From the NCBI RefSeq assembly GCF_011682145.1, contig NZ_WHJH01000003.1, positions 124,001 through 188,000 of the forward strand: a stretch of 64,000 bases of DNA, given 5' to 3'. Each line of letters starts with the position of its first letter. Within the stretch, counting starts at the first letter, position 1. This DNA is from Massilia mucilaginosa. Its GTDB lineage: Bacteria; Pseudomonadota; Gammaproteobacteria; Burkholderiales; Burkholderiaceae_D. Positions 1 to 7,934 of the stretch are shown here, piece after piece. The notes under the pieces are model-generated. The model was given only the letters and a program-made list of their open reading frames with translations, was not told the origin of the DNA and searched no databases. The translations under genes were made by a program, and so were the position numbers.

Positions 1-494
1 CGCTCAGGGAACTGATCGACGCCACCCCGGGCGCCGCCCTGCGCGCGGCGATTGCGGCCTTCGCGGCGCCGTTCGCCCTCGATGCGGGTGCGTCCACCTT
101 GCAGGCGCAGCGCGATGGCATCGACCGCCATTTCGGCGCCGCCTCGGTGGCGGCCGTCATGGCCTCGCTCGAAGGTGACGACGGCGAGTTCGCGCAAAAG
201 GCGCTGGCCGCGATGCGCCAGCGCTCCCCGCTGATGATGTGCGTCACGCGCGAACTGCTGCTGCGCGGCGCGGCGCTCGATGTCGCCGCCTGCCTGCGCA
301 TGGAACGCACGGTGGTGCGCCATAACTTCGAACATGGCGAAGTGCTCGAAGGCGTGCGCGCGCTGGTGATCGACAAGGACAATGCGCCCAGGTGGAACCC
401 GGCCAGTCTCGATCAGGTCGACGCGCCGATGGTCGAGCGCTTCTTCGCGCCGGTGTGGCCGGCGGCGGCGCATCCGCTGCGGCACCTTGCCTGA
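1..494 (+). CDS. 3-hydroxyisobutyryl-CoA hydrolase / enoyl-CoA hydratase family, C-terminal part
   Basis: The frame is open from the left edge (first full codon at 3) to TGA at 492-494, so this is the C-terminal ~163 residues of a gene that begins outside the window. The pattern 'RSPLMMCVTRELL', then 'EHGEVLEGVRALVIDKD' and 'PRWNPASL', matches the C-terminal half of the HIBYL-CoA hydrolase branch of the crotonase superfamily (ECH_2). That branch removes CoA from 3-hydroxyisobutyryl-CoA in valine breakdown. The catalytic N-terminal region is not visible, so a generic enoyl-CoA hydratase/isomerase assignment remains possible. Family is fairly certain; exact substrate is inferred. Confidence 0.72.
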   Translation, partial: LRELIDATPGAALRAAIAAFAAPFALDAGASTLQAQRDGIDRHFGAASVAAVMASLEGDDGEFAQKALAAMRQRSPLMMCVTRELLLRGAALDVAACLRMERTVVRHNFEHGEVLEGVRALVIDKDNAPRWNPASLDQVDAPMVERFFAPVWPAAAHPLRHLA

Positions 495-509
495 GCTGGT
501 GCAATCGCC

Positions 510-827
510 ATGGCGTATGACTTCGTGGTCGGCTGGCGCAGCAAGCGTCCCGGCTCGTCCGAGCATGTGGGGGCGATCGATTATCGCGACATGACGGCGC
601 TGGCGGCGCTGATGCTGCGCAGCGATTCATTCTTTCTCGGGCGGCTGACCGACATCTACCAGGACCAGTCATTTTCGAACGGCGAAGTGCGGCAGGCGCT
701 CACGCAGCTGCTGCCGCTCATGTGCGAGCAGCTCTCGCCTGACGAGCGAGCCTTGCTCGACAAGCTGATCGCGGTGCTGTGCTTTGCCGGCCAAAAGGAG
801 GACGGCCTGCATGCGCTGGCGGACTGA
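510..827 (+). CDS. small protein of unknown function (intact tandem copy)
   Basis: A 105-residue soluble protein with no recognised domain, no signal peptide and no membrane segment. It starts 15 nt after the upstream hydrolase gene. The main evidence that it is real is a second, clearly homologous copy immediately downstream (860-1205): both open with 'MAYD' and share the C-terminal pattern E/D-D-Q-x-F-x-x-G-E-V, 'LLPL', 'PDERALL' and 'KL'. The conserved acidic/leucine-rich C-terminal half suggests a small helical protein. I do not recognise the function. Confidence 0.6.
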   Translation: MAYDFVVGWRSKRPGSSEHVGAIDYRDMTALAALMLRSDSFFLGRLTDIYQDQSFSNGEVRQALTQLLPLMCEQLSPDERALLDKLIAVLCFAGQKEDGLHALAD

Positions 828-859
828 TTCCGCAGACACGCAAACGCAGCGTGGCCGCC

Positions 860-1205
860 ATGGCGTATGACCTTGTCGCCGGCCCCGGCAGCGAGCAAGG
901 CGCGGCGCCCGAATGCGCCGCCAGCATCGACTTCCACGACCTGCCGGCCTTGTCGCGCCTGAGGCAGCGCGCCTGAGGCGACGCGCCTGAGGCGACGCAC
1001 CGATTGCGGCTTCCTCGAACGGATTTCGCATCTGTGCGAGGACCAGGCGTTCGACCACGGCGAGGTCGAACGCGCTCTCGCCATCCTGCTGCCGCTGCTG
1101 CGCGCCAGCCTGCATCCGGACGAACGCGCCTTGCTGCACAAGCTGACCGGCGTGCTGTCGTTTGCCAGCCGCACCCGGCAGGGCCTGTACGGCATCTGCG
1201 ACTGA
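860..1205 (+). pseudogene. second copy of the 510-827 gene, frameshifted by a 14-bp tandem repeat
   Basis: Starting at ATG 860, the reading frame matches the intact neighbour up to the residues LSRLR. It then enters three tandem copies of a 14-bp unit (956-997) and stops at 974-976. The homology resumes one frame over (codons in phase with 1002), giving 'CGFLERISHLCEDQAF', 'DHGEV' and 'HPDERALLHKL', and ends at TGA 1203-1205. Two extra repeat units (28 bp) account exactly for the +1 shift. One unit, or four, would restore a continuous protein of about the same length as the neighbour. It is either a pseudogene or a gene switched by repeat number. Confidence 0.7.
956..997. repeat. three tandem 14-bp units
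   Basis: Units at 956-969, 970-983 and 984-997 read CGCCTGAGGCAGCG, CGCCTGAGGCGACG and CGCCTGAGGCGACG. They lie inside the second tandem copy of the small unknown gene and break its frame. The last two are identical; the first differs at two neighbouring positions. Confidence 0.9.
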
Positions 1206-1217
1206 CACACATGATGC

Positions 1218-1267
1218 TTGACCTTATGTGACAACTGTCGCATACTTGCCCCATTAGTCACAATGTG
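1218..1267 (+). promoter_or_regulatory. promoter with probable BlaI-type operators
   Basis: TTGACC (1218-1223) and CATACT (1241-1246) are separated by 17 bp and fit a sigma-70 promoter. An 18-bp inverted repeat, ATGTGACAACTGTCGCAT (1226-1243), fills the spacer; its arms ATGyGACA / TGTCrCAT are symmetrical. A second shorter palindrome, CACAATGTG (1259-1267), lies just downstream. Binding here would block RNA polymerase, as expected for autorepression by the BlaI-family gene that starts at 1278. The sites are seen; which protein binds them is inferred. Confidence 0.6.
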
Positions 1268-1277
1268 GAGCATCACC

Positions 1278-1655
1278 ATGTCAGCCATTCCCTCGGTTTC
1301 AGAACTCAGCCTGCTTAAAGTTCTCTGGAAGGACCAGCCCCTGAGCGCGCGCGAGCTGCACGAGCGCGCCGTGGCGGAACTGGAGTGGTCGTTTTCCTCG
1401 ACCCGCAAGACGCTCGAACGCATGCTCGACAAGCAGATGGTGGCGCAAGACATGCAGCACGGCGTTCAGGTCTACCGCGCGCAGCTCGACAAAGTCGCCA
1501 CCCTGGCCGCCTTCGCCCACGATTTCGGGCGCCGCGTGATGGAAATCGACGCGCCGCTGCCGGTCAATATGTTCACCGGCAGTAAACTGGTCGACCGGCA
1601 GGAACTGGCCGAACTCGAACAGATGCTGCAGGACTGGCCAGACGCGAAAGACTGA
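1278..1655 (+). CDS. BlaI/MecI/CopY-family transcriptional repressor
   Basis: A 125-residue winged-helix repressor. The N-terminal part 'SELSLLKVLWKDQPLSARELHE' and the 'SSTRKTLERMLDK' recognition-helix region are typical of the BlaI/MecI family, which represses its own operon until a membrane M56 protease triggers its removal. ATG 1278 is chosen because GGAG at 1267-1270 sits 7 nt upstream and the promoter/operator lies further upstream. The M56 protease gene starts 2 nt after the stop, so the two form the classic repressor-sensor pair. The inducer is unknown; a beta-lactamase gene is absent and a TonB receptor follows instead. Confidence 0.85.
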   Translation: MSAIPSVSELSLLKVLWKDQPLSARELHERAVAELEWSFSSTRKTLERMLDKQMVAQDMQHGVQVYRAQLDKVATLAAFAHDFGRRVMEIDAPLPVNMFTGSKLVDRQELAELEQMLQDWPDAKD

Positions 1656-1657
1656 GC

Positions 1658-3193
1658 ATGCTGAACGCGATCGCCTTTTCCTTCCTCAAAGCGAGCATCA
1701 CCTGCGGCATTGCCGCCGCCGTCATCGTGGCGCTGCTCGCGCTGGCCACGCGCGTGTGGCCGGTGCTGGCCGGGCACCGCTCGGTGTGGCTCTGGTCGCA
1801 GAGTGCCATCGCCGGCGCCTTCGTGGTGGCGCTGCTGCCCCAAAGCGCCGATTACAGCGTGGTGCCTGCCATCGAGATCGCGCGTCCCGCGGCGGCCGCC
1901 GCGCAGCCATCCGTGCAGCCGCAGCGCGATGCGTACGAAGCCGACGGCCTTGATGACGACATCGACCCGCTCGAACTGCTGGCGCAAGCCTGGCTGGCGC
2001 TGTACGTGGCTGGCCTGCTGGCCGCCGGCACGCGCTGGGTGCACGCGCAGCGCGGCCTGCGCGCCTTGCTCGATCATGCCCGTCCGCTCGATGCGACGGC
2101 ACTGGCGCAGCACGCCGGCTTCGATGCCGAACCGGTGGCGGACCTGTTGCGGCGCGGCCTGCGCGTGTGCGAAACCGATGCGTCCATCTCGCCCATGCTG
2201 GCCGGCCTGGCGCGTCCCCACCTTTTGCTGCCGCGCCATCTGCGCAGCTTCAGCGACGAGCAGCAGCGCCTGATCGTCGCCCACGAACTGACCCACTGGA
2301 AGCGCCATGATCCGCTGTGGCTGCACGCCAGCATGCTGCTGCAAACGCTGTTCTGGTTCAATCCCCTGCTGGCGGTGCTGACCCGGCGCCTGAACTGGGC
2401 GCAGGAACTGGGGTGCGACCACGCCGTGCTCGATGGCCGTCCGGCGCAGCAGCGCAAGCAGTATGCGGCCGCGCTGGTGGCCCAGCTCAAGGTGCAGCAG
2501 GAAAGCCTGGGCGCCAGTATCGCCTTCGGTCACGGAAGTCCCGCCTCGCTGCGCACCCGGGTGGGCCTGATCCGCGAGCAGGGCTTGCGCGCCCCCGGCT
2601 TGCCGGGCAAGGCCGCGGTGGCCGCCGCGCTGGCATCGGTGCTGGGCGCGAGCCTGTTGCTGCAGCCGGCGTTTGCGTGGCGCGCAGCGGAACCCGGCGT
2701 TAGCGCGCCGTCGGCGACGGTGGCGGCGCCCGCCGCCAGCGCGCCGCGGCAGCAGTGGCAAATGCCGCTCGAGCGCGTGCGTGTGACCAGCTTTTACGGC
2801 GCCGCGCGCAAGAACCTGGAAGGCGGCCATCACGGCATCGACTTCGCCGCCCGCACCGGTACGCCGATCCTGGCCGCCGCCGGCGGCACGGTGGTGGCAT
2901 CGACCGCGCAGTACGAGGGCGGTCCGCAGTATGGCGATGTGGTCCTGATCGAACACGCCGACGGCGTGCGCTCGCTGTACGCGCACCTGAGCGTGCGCTC
3001 GGTCAAGCCGGGGCAGGTGGTGCGCGCCGGCGAGACCATCGGCCTGGCTGGCGAGACCGGCAAGGTCACCGGTCCGCACCTGCATCTGGAAGCGTTCAGG
3101 GATGGTGAGCGCATCGATCCGCAGCAGATGTTGACAAGCCTCGACGCGCTCGCGACCTCCCGGGCGCTGCGCAAGCGTCCCGCCAGACTCTAG
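1658..3193 (+). CDS. M56 (BlaR1-type) membrane metallopeptidase fused to an M23 (LytM) domain
   Basis: A 511-residue protein. The N-terminal half has several hydrophobic segments and a gluzincin motif HELTH at 209-213, followed by the conserved 'ELGCDHAVL' region, as in BlaR1/MecR1 antirepressors. A further hydrophobic segment near 325-340 is followed by an Ala-rich linker. The C-terminal domain (about 370-495) is an M23/LytM endopeptidase with the HxxxD zinc motif (H391/H392, D395) and HLH at 474-476. The M23 domain would face the periplasm and could bind or cut peptidoglycan, while the M56 site would cut the repressor inside. Such M23/M56 fusions exist in Gram-negative bacteria. The signal sensed is not known; cell-wall state is an inference. 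Confidence 0.85.
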   Translation: MLNAIAFSFLKASITCGIAAAVIVALLALATRVWPVLAGHRSVWLWSQSAIAGAFVVALLPQSADYSVVPAIEIARPAAAAAQPSVQPQRDAYEADGLDDDIDPLELLAQAWLALYVAGLLAAGTRWVHAQRGLRALLDHARPLDATALAQHAGFDAEPVADLLRRGLRVCETDASISPMLAGLARPHLLLPRHLRSFSDEQQRLIVAHELTHWKRHDPLWLHASMLLQTLFWFNPLLAVLTRRLNWAQELGCDHAVLDGRPAQQRKQYAAALVAQLKVQQESLGASIAFGHGSPASLRTRVGLIREQGLRAPGLPGKAAVAAALASVLGASLLLQPAFAWRAAEPGVSAPSATVAAPAASAPRQQWQMPLERVRVTSFYGAARKNLEGGHHGIDFAARTGTPILAAAGGTVVASTAQYEGGPQYGDVVLIEHADGVRSLYAHLSVRSVKPGQVVRAGETIGLAGETGKVTGPHLHLEAFRDGERIDPQQMLTSLDALATSRALRKRPARL

Positions 3194-3280
3194 ATAATCC
3201 CCCGTTCAGGCGCGGTTTTCCGTGCGGCGCAGCAGCGCCGTGCGAGCGCGCTCGTCCCTCCACAACACCGAAGGAAACCC

Positions 3281-5386
3281 ATGCAGATCCGTCCGTATGC
3301 CTGCGCCTGCGCGCTCGCTTTTTCTTTACCGGCGCTGGCCGAAGAAGTCCTTCCCAAGATCGAAATAGCGGGCGCGCGCTACGACCAGCGCAGCGAAGAA
3401 ACCGCCGCCAGCCTGGTAGTCGGGCGCACAGAGCTGATGCGCCACGGCGACCGCTCGCTCGGCGACGCCCTCAGGCGCGTACCCGGCATCACCATCGGCG
3501 ACGGCGGCGGGCGCACCAGCGACATTCGCCTTCGCGGCCTGGGCAACGGCTACACGCAAGTGCTGCTTAACGGCGTGGCCGCGCCGAGCGGCTTCTCGCT
3601 CGAATCGCTGGCGCCGGAATTGATCGAACGGGTCGAGATCGTGCGCGGCGCGTCGGCGGCGACCAGCATGCAGGCCATCGCGGGCAGCGTGAACATCGTG
3701 CTGCGCAAGTCGGCCACGCGCCGGCAATCGACCATCAAGGCGGGGCTGGACACGCAGCACGGCCGGCGCGCGCCCAGCCTGAGCGGGGAAGTGAGCGGCA
3801 AGAGCGATGCCTTCTCGTACTCGGTGCCGGTCAGCCTGTCGTATGCGCCCGTGCCGGCGCCATCGCGCGAGGAAGAGACGGCTCCCGGCCTGCGCCGCAG
3901 CACACGCCTGAACGAAGTCAATACCGCGCGCCTGGCCAGCCTGTCGCCGCGCGCCAACTGGAAGCTTGCCAATGGCGACACGGTTGGCTTGCAGGCCTTT
4001 ATCAGCAACAGCCGGAGCGCGACCGACGCCTGGGCCAGCGAAACGACCCACATCGGCGCGCCGACCCTGCACCCGCAACGCGCCGCCGTATTGAACATGG
4101 CGGCAGTGTGGCTGCGTACCGACCTGGAATGGGCGCGCAGCCTGGGCGAGGGCGCGCGCATCGAAGCCAAGGGCGGCATCCACCGCAGCCGGCGCGAGTC
4201 GGACTTCGAGTTCGGCGACATGATCAACGGACGGCGCGGGCCCGCGCTGAACCTCGTCACCTCTGACCTGCGCGAGGGCGGCTACCATCTGGGCGCCACC
4301 TGGACGCGGCCTTTGGGCCGTGGCCACGTGCTCAGTGCCGGCTGGGATGGGGCCCACACCACGCGCAGCCAGACCCGCGTGGGCAACGAGCGCGATGCCG
4401 TCGACGAGGCGCCGCAACTGAGCGACAACCGCTATCGCGGCGTCATCAACCGCTTCGGCGCATTCGCGCAGGATGGCTGGGAAATCAACTCCGCATGGTC
4501 GCTCTCCATCGGCGCGCGCTGGGAAACGCTGCGCACCTCGGTGGCCGAAGCCGGCGTGGCGGCGGTCAGCCAGCGCAGCGCGATTCCCGCGCCAGTGCTG
4601 CAGGCGCTGTACAAGCCGGCCGCCGGCCACCAGCTGCGCGCGGGGCTGGCGCGCACTTACAAGGCGCCGACCATGGCCAGGCTGATCCCGCGCCGCTACA
4701 CGGCCGACAACAACAACAGCGCCACCAATCCGCACAGCGAAGGCAACCCCGCGCTGCGGCCCGAAAAAGCCTGGGGGCTCGATATCGGCTACGACCGCCA
4801 GGTCGGCAAGGATGGCTTGCTGGCGGCCAGCGCGTATGTGCGCAAGATCGATGACGTGACGGTCACGCGCCTGTTCCAGGATGGGACCGAGTGGGTATCG
4901 ACGCCGGCCAACCAGGGCAGGGCGAGCGCGCGTGGCATCGCGCTGGAAGCGAAGCTGCCGCTGCCCGGCTTTGCGCAGGCATCGTTGAACGGCAACATGG
5001 CGCGCAACTGGTCGCGCATCGACAAGGTGGCGGGGCCGGATAACCGGCTGGCGGAGCAGTCGCCCTTGATGGCCAGCGTGGGCATCGATGTGCGCACCGG
5101 TTTTCTCGCCCAACTCGCGTTCGGCGCCAGCTTCACCTATGGGCGCGGTGCGCGCACGCGCTACGCGCCCGAATGGCGCGAATCGAACGGCGGCACGCGC
5201 CTGCTCGATATGTATGTCTTGTGGGGAGCGGGCAAGCAGACGCGCTTGCGCTTGGGGCTGACCGATGTGCTGGACCGGCCGCGTGTATCGGAATCGTATT
5301 ACGGCAGCCGCAGTACCCGGCGCGAGCTGATGCCCGGCACCACGCTGCGCATCACGTTCGAACATGATTTCGAGCGGCCCAAGTGA
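3281..5386 (+). CDS. TonB-dependent outer-membrane receptor
   Basis: A 701-residue protein with a signal peptide (about 1-20, ending ALA). A plug domain follows, with 'LGDALRRVPGI', 'IRLRGLGNGYTQVLLNG' and 'IERVEIVRG'; the rest is a beta-barrel ending in 'LRITFEHDFE'. It should import a ligand such as a siderophore or other metal complex using TonB energy; the substrate is not readable from sequence. It lies 87 bp after the M56-M23 gene on the same strand, so it may belong to the same regulon. It is paralogous to the receptor at 12010-14142: both share the plug patterns and 'RTYKAPT...PRRYT' in the barrel. Confidence 0.9.
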   Translation: MQIRPYACACALAFSLPALAEEVLPKIEIAGARYDQRSEETAASLVVGRTELMRHGDRSLGDALRRVPGITIGDGGGRTSDIRLRGLGNGYTQVLLNGVAAPSGFSLESLAPELIERVEIVRGASAATSMQAIAGSVNIVLRKSATRRQSTIKAGLDTQHGRRAPSLSGEVSGKSDAFSYSVPVSLSYAPVPAPSREEETAPGLRRSTRLNEVNTARLASLSPRANWKLANGDTVGLQAFISNSRSATDAWASETTHIGAPTLHPQRAAVLNMAAVWLRTDLEWARSLGEGARIEAKGGIHRSRRESDFEFGDMINGRRGPALNLVTSDLREGGYHLGATWTRPLGRGHVLSAGWDGAHTTRSQTRVGNERDAVDEAPQLSDNRYRGVINRFGAFAQDGWEINSAWSLSIGARWETLRTSVAEAGVAAVSQRSAIPAPVLQALYKPAAGHQLRAGLARTYKAPTMARLIPRRYTADNNNSATNPHSEGNPALRPEKAWGLDIGYDRQVGKDGLLAASAYVRKIDDVTVTRLFQDGTEWVSTPANQGRASARGIALEAKLPLPGFAQASLNGNMARNWSRIDKVAGPDNRLAEQSPLMASVGIDVRTGFLAQLAFGASFTYGRGARTRYAPEWRESNGGTRLLDMYVLWGAGKQTRLRLGLTDVLDRPRVSESYYGSRSTRRELMPGTTLRITFEHDFERPK

Positions 5387-5425
5387 GCCGATGAAGCCGG
5401 CCCGCGATGAAGCCGGCCCGATAAC

Positions 5426-6331
5426 TCAGGACTGTTCGCGGTGCCGCAGTACGACGCGTTCGGTCGGGCTGAAGTAGGCGGCGAGGCGTTCGGCCATGTA
5501 CACCGAGCGATGCTGACCGCCCGTGCATCCCAGTGCCACGGTCAGGTAGCTGCGGTTGTCGGTCTTGAACGACGGCAGCCACTTTTCGACGAAGGCGCGG
5601 ATGTCTTCCAGCAGATCGGCCGCGCTGGGCTGGGCGTCGAGGAAGGCGATCACCGGCGCGTCCATGCCGGTGAGCGGGCGCAGGGTCAGGTCGTAGTAGG
5701 GGTTCGGCAGGGCGCGCACGTCGAACACAAAGTCGGCGTCGAGCGGCACGCCCAGTTTGAAGGCGAACGATTCGAAGAACAGCGTCAGCGGCGCGCGCTC
5801 GATCTCGACCAGTTCCTTGATCCATGCGCGCAGCTTGTTGGCCGACAGGTCGGACGTGTCGATCACGTGGCCAAGCTGCTCGATGGCCGACAGACGCTCG
5901 CGCTCTTCGAGAATGCACTCGATCAGGGTGCGGCGCGAGGCCGGGTTTTCGTCGGGGCGCAGCTGGTGCGACAGCGGATGGCTGCGCCGCGTTTCGGAAA
6001 AGCGCGCCACCAGCGAGTGCGTGTTCGAGGTCAGGAACATGACTTTGATGTCGTGTCCCTGGTCCTTCAGCAGGCGGATGTTGGCGGGCAGTTCGACCAG
6101 CGACTGGGCGCTGCGCGCGTCGACCGCGACGGCGGCGCAGGCCGTGCCGTCGGCGATAAGGGCGTCGATCAGGCTCGGTAACAAGGCTGGCGGAAGATTG
6201 TCGACACAGTAGTAGCCTGCGTCTTCAAGGACATTGAGGGCGACCGATTTGCCCGATCCGGAAATACCTGTGATGAGTACGATGCGCATAGGTCCGATGA
6301 TACCCCAAGCGGGTGGGGTTTGCTTAGCCAC
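5426..6331 (-). CDS. rapZ: RapZ (YvcJ) RNase adapter / nucleotide-binding protein
   Basis: Walker A GISGSGKS lies at residues 22-29 of this model, and the C-terminal '[16 protein letters not shown]' is the family hallmark. In enterobacteria RapZ binds the sRNA GlmZ and guides RNase E, controlling glucosamine-6-phosphate synthesis; it normally sits near ptsN and hprK, as here. Start choice is open. GTG 6331 has a strong Shine-Dalgarno AAGGAGAA 9 nt upstream, whereas ATG 6289 (giving '[15 protein letters not shown]') has no obvious ribosome site but fits the usual family N-terminus. I use 6331 because of the ribosome site. A 616-bp repeat-rich gap separates it from hprK, which is unusual. Confidence 0.93.
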   Translation of the reverse strand: MAKQTPPAWGIIGPMRIVLITGISGSGKSVALNVLEDAGYYCVDNLPPALLPSLIDALIADGTACAAVAVDARSAQSLVELPANIRLLKDQGHDIKVMFLTSNTHSLVARFSETRRSHPLSHQLRPDENPASRRTLIECILEERERLSAIEQLGHVIDTSDLSANKLRAWIKELVEIERAPLTLFFESFAFKLGVPLDADFVFDVRALPNPYYDLTLRPLTGMDAPVIAFLDAQPSAADLLEDIRAFVEKWLPSFKTDNRSYLTVALGCTGGQHRSVYMAERLAAYFSPTERVVLRHREQS

Positions 6332-6380
6332 TACGTATCATTCTCCTTAGGCAACAGAGATTTTACAACGGTCGTCTGCG

Positions 6381-6543
6381 CTAGTGTCCCAAGTCAGAAA
6401 TTCGTTGATGATTAAATATGGCGAAATCGCACCGAGACAAGGAACAAAGCGCAGACAGGCAAATGCCTGGCGAGCATTTGTGACGCGGTATCGGCGCGAT
6501 TATCGCCATATTTATTCAACGAATTTCTGACTCGGGACGCTAG
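6381..6543. mobile_element. MITE-like element with long terminal inverted repeats
   Basis: A 163-bp element begins and ends with CTAG and has inverted arms of about 48-50 bp (6381-6430 and 6496-6543). The arms share GTCCC-A/G-AGTCAGAAATTCGTTGA and then TAAATATGGCGA-TCGC, with a few mismatches and one 2-3-nt indel. The ~65-bp centre has no coding potential. Long inverted ends on a tiny non-coding element suggest a non-autonomous transposon derivative, or a large dimeric repeat hairpin. No second copy was noticed in this window. It lies between rapZ and hprK. Confidence 0.6.
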
Positions 6544-6743
6544 CTATCCATTCAATCAGGCACGAAGGCCCCCGTGGGCGTGAACCGCATGAGCGGAACG
6601 GCGACGCGGGCCCCAAACCCTGCATCCGCACTCTACCTTGCAGCAGTGGGAGTCGTCTTGCTCATGTACCTGGCGGTTGCGTTGGCGAATGCGTCCACGC
6701 TGGCATCCTGCCGGACGCCACAGCCTCCGCCGACGTAGCAGGG
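6544..6743. other. gene-free spacer between the MITE-like element and the tandem repeats
   Basis: Two hundred bases with no convincing gene, promoter or hairpin. Short frames here are not supported by a ribosome site or conserved motif. Confidence 0.5.
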
Positions 6744-6968
6744 GCTTAGTCTGAACTCATTGCCTGGTGTAGCAGGGAATTCACGGAGCACCGCTCCGTG
6801 CCTGCGCAACGGTGTGCCCTTGCAAGGGCACACTCCGTAAACAGGCTTAGTCCGAACTCATTGCCTGGTGTAGCAGGGAATTCACGGAGCACCGCTCCGT
6901 GCCTGCGCAACGGTGTGCCCTTGCAAGGGCACACTCCGTAAACAGGCTTAGTCCGAACTCATTGCCTG
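6744..6968. repeat. 101-bp tandem duplication covering the 3' end of hprK
   Basis: Units start at 6744, 6845 and 6946: two full 101-bp copies plus 23 bp that belong to the real end of hprK. Each full copy therefore repeats the last codons of hprK (QAMSSD and stop). Each also carries two hairpins: one around CACGGAGCACCGCTCCGTG and a perfect 22-bp palindrome with arms GTGTGCCC and GGGCACAC around TTGCAA. The first copy differs by one base near its start (GTCTGAACTC against GTCCGAACTC). The palindromes lie just after the hprK stop and could act as a transcription terminator, now present twice. Confidence 0.9.
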
Positions 6969-7883
6969 ACGCTGGCGTTCCATGAATTCCTGGAGCGTGT
7001 CGATGCCGCGTAGTTGAAGGATCGTATTGCGCACTGCGGCTTCCAGCAGCACCGCGATGTTGCGACCAGCGGCCACGGGGATCACGACTTTGCGGATCGG
7101 CAGCCCAAGTACATCTTCGGTCGGGAACAGGAACGGCAGGCGCTCGACTTCCTCTTCCAGCGCGCTGCGACGTACCAGATGAACGATCAATTTCAAGCGC
7201 ATCTTGCGTCGCACCGCCGTCTCGCCGAAGATCGCTTTGATATCGAGCAGTCCCAGTCCGCGCACTTCCAGCAGGTTTTGCAGCAGCGCCGGGCAGCGGC
7301 CTTCGATCATGTTCGGGGCGATGCGCGAGAACTCCACCGCGTCGTCTGCCACCAGGCCATGGCTGCGCGAAATGAGCTCCAGTCCCAGCTCGCTCTTGCC
7401 CAGGCCCGAGTCGCCGGTAATCAAGACGCCCACGCCCAGCACGTCCATGAACACGCCATGCATGATGATCCGCTGCGCCAGTTTCTTGGACAGGTACACG
7501 CGCAAGAAGTCGATCACCTGCGCGGCCGGCAGCGGCGTGGAAAACAGCGGAATATTCTGCTCGTCGCAGATGGCCAGGATATCGGGCGGGGTATCGAGCC
7601 CCTGCGCGATGATCAGCGCCGGCGGCCCGCCCGAAATCAGCTCGCCAATCACGTGGCTGCGCGAACCGGATTTGAGGCGGTGGTAATAGGTCAGCTCCTG
7701 ATGCCCGAACACCTGGATGCGGCCCGGATGAATCAGATTCAGGTGGCCGACCTGGTCGGCGGCGGAGGCGACATCGCCTGAAATGAGGCGTTCGCCGCCC
7801 GGAAAGCCGGCGAACCAGCCCAGCTGAAGACTTTCGCGATTGTCGTCGTACAGCCGTTGGATGGTCAGCGGAGTTTGCAGCAT
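6948..7883 (-). CDS. hprK: HPr kinase/phosphorylase
   Basis: A 311-residue protein with Walker A GDSGLGKS at 157-164 and the family signature '[12 protein letters not shown]' near 205-216. HprK phosphorylates and dephosphorylates HPr on serine. In betaproteobacteria it forms part of a regulatory phosphotransfer chain with EIIA-Ntr, not a sugar uptake system. ptsN lies upstream with a 51-bp gap and rapZ lies downstream on the same strand. Length and motifs are normal. The last codons are repeated twice downstream by a 101-bp tandem duplication, so the present C-terminus (QAMSSD) is intact. Confidence 0.95.
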   Translation of the reverse strand: MLQTPLTIQRLYDDNRESLQLGWFAGFPGGERLISGDVASAADQVGHLNLIHPGRIQVFGHQELTYYHRLKSGSRSHVIGELISGGPPALIIAQGLDTPPDILAICDEQNIPLFSTPLPAAQVIDFLRVYLSKKLAQRIIMHGVFMDVLGVGVLITGDSGLGKSELGLELISRSHGLVADDAVEFSRIAPNMIEGRCPALLQNLLEVRGLGLLDIKAIFGETAVRRKMRLKLIVHLVRRSALEEEVERLPFLFPTEDVLGLPIRKVVIPVAAGRNIAVLLEAAVRNTILQLRGIDTLQEFMERQRQAMSSD

Positions 7884-7934
7884 GAACGGGTCTTCAGAAA
7901 AGTGAGGGCGCCAACGCGCCCGGCACTCGGAAGT

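Noticed and set aside
1472-3085. 537-residue minus-strand frame opposite the M56-M23 gene
   Set aside because: Antisense shadow of a high-GC gene with clear motifs on the plus strand; composition rich in Arg/His/Gln/Gly without domain features.
3326-5365. 679-residue minus-strand frame opposite the TonB receptor
   Set aside because: Shadow of the receptor gene; no motif and biased composition.
5390-5420. 15-bp direct repeat GATGAAGCCGGCCCG twice after the first TonB receptor gene
   Set aside because: Real but short; probably a local slippage at the end of convergent genes, with no further structure.
6633-6934. Small minus-strand frames repeated downstream of hprK
   Set aside because: They arise from the 101-bp duplication of the hprK end and have no independent start signals.
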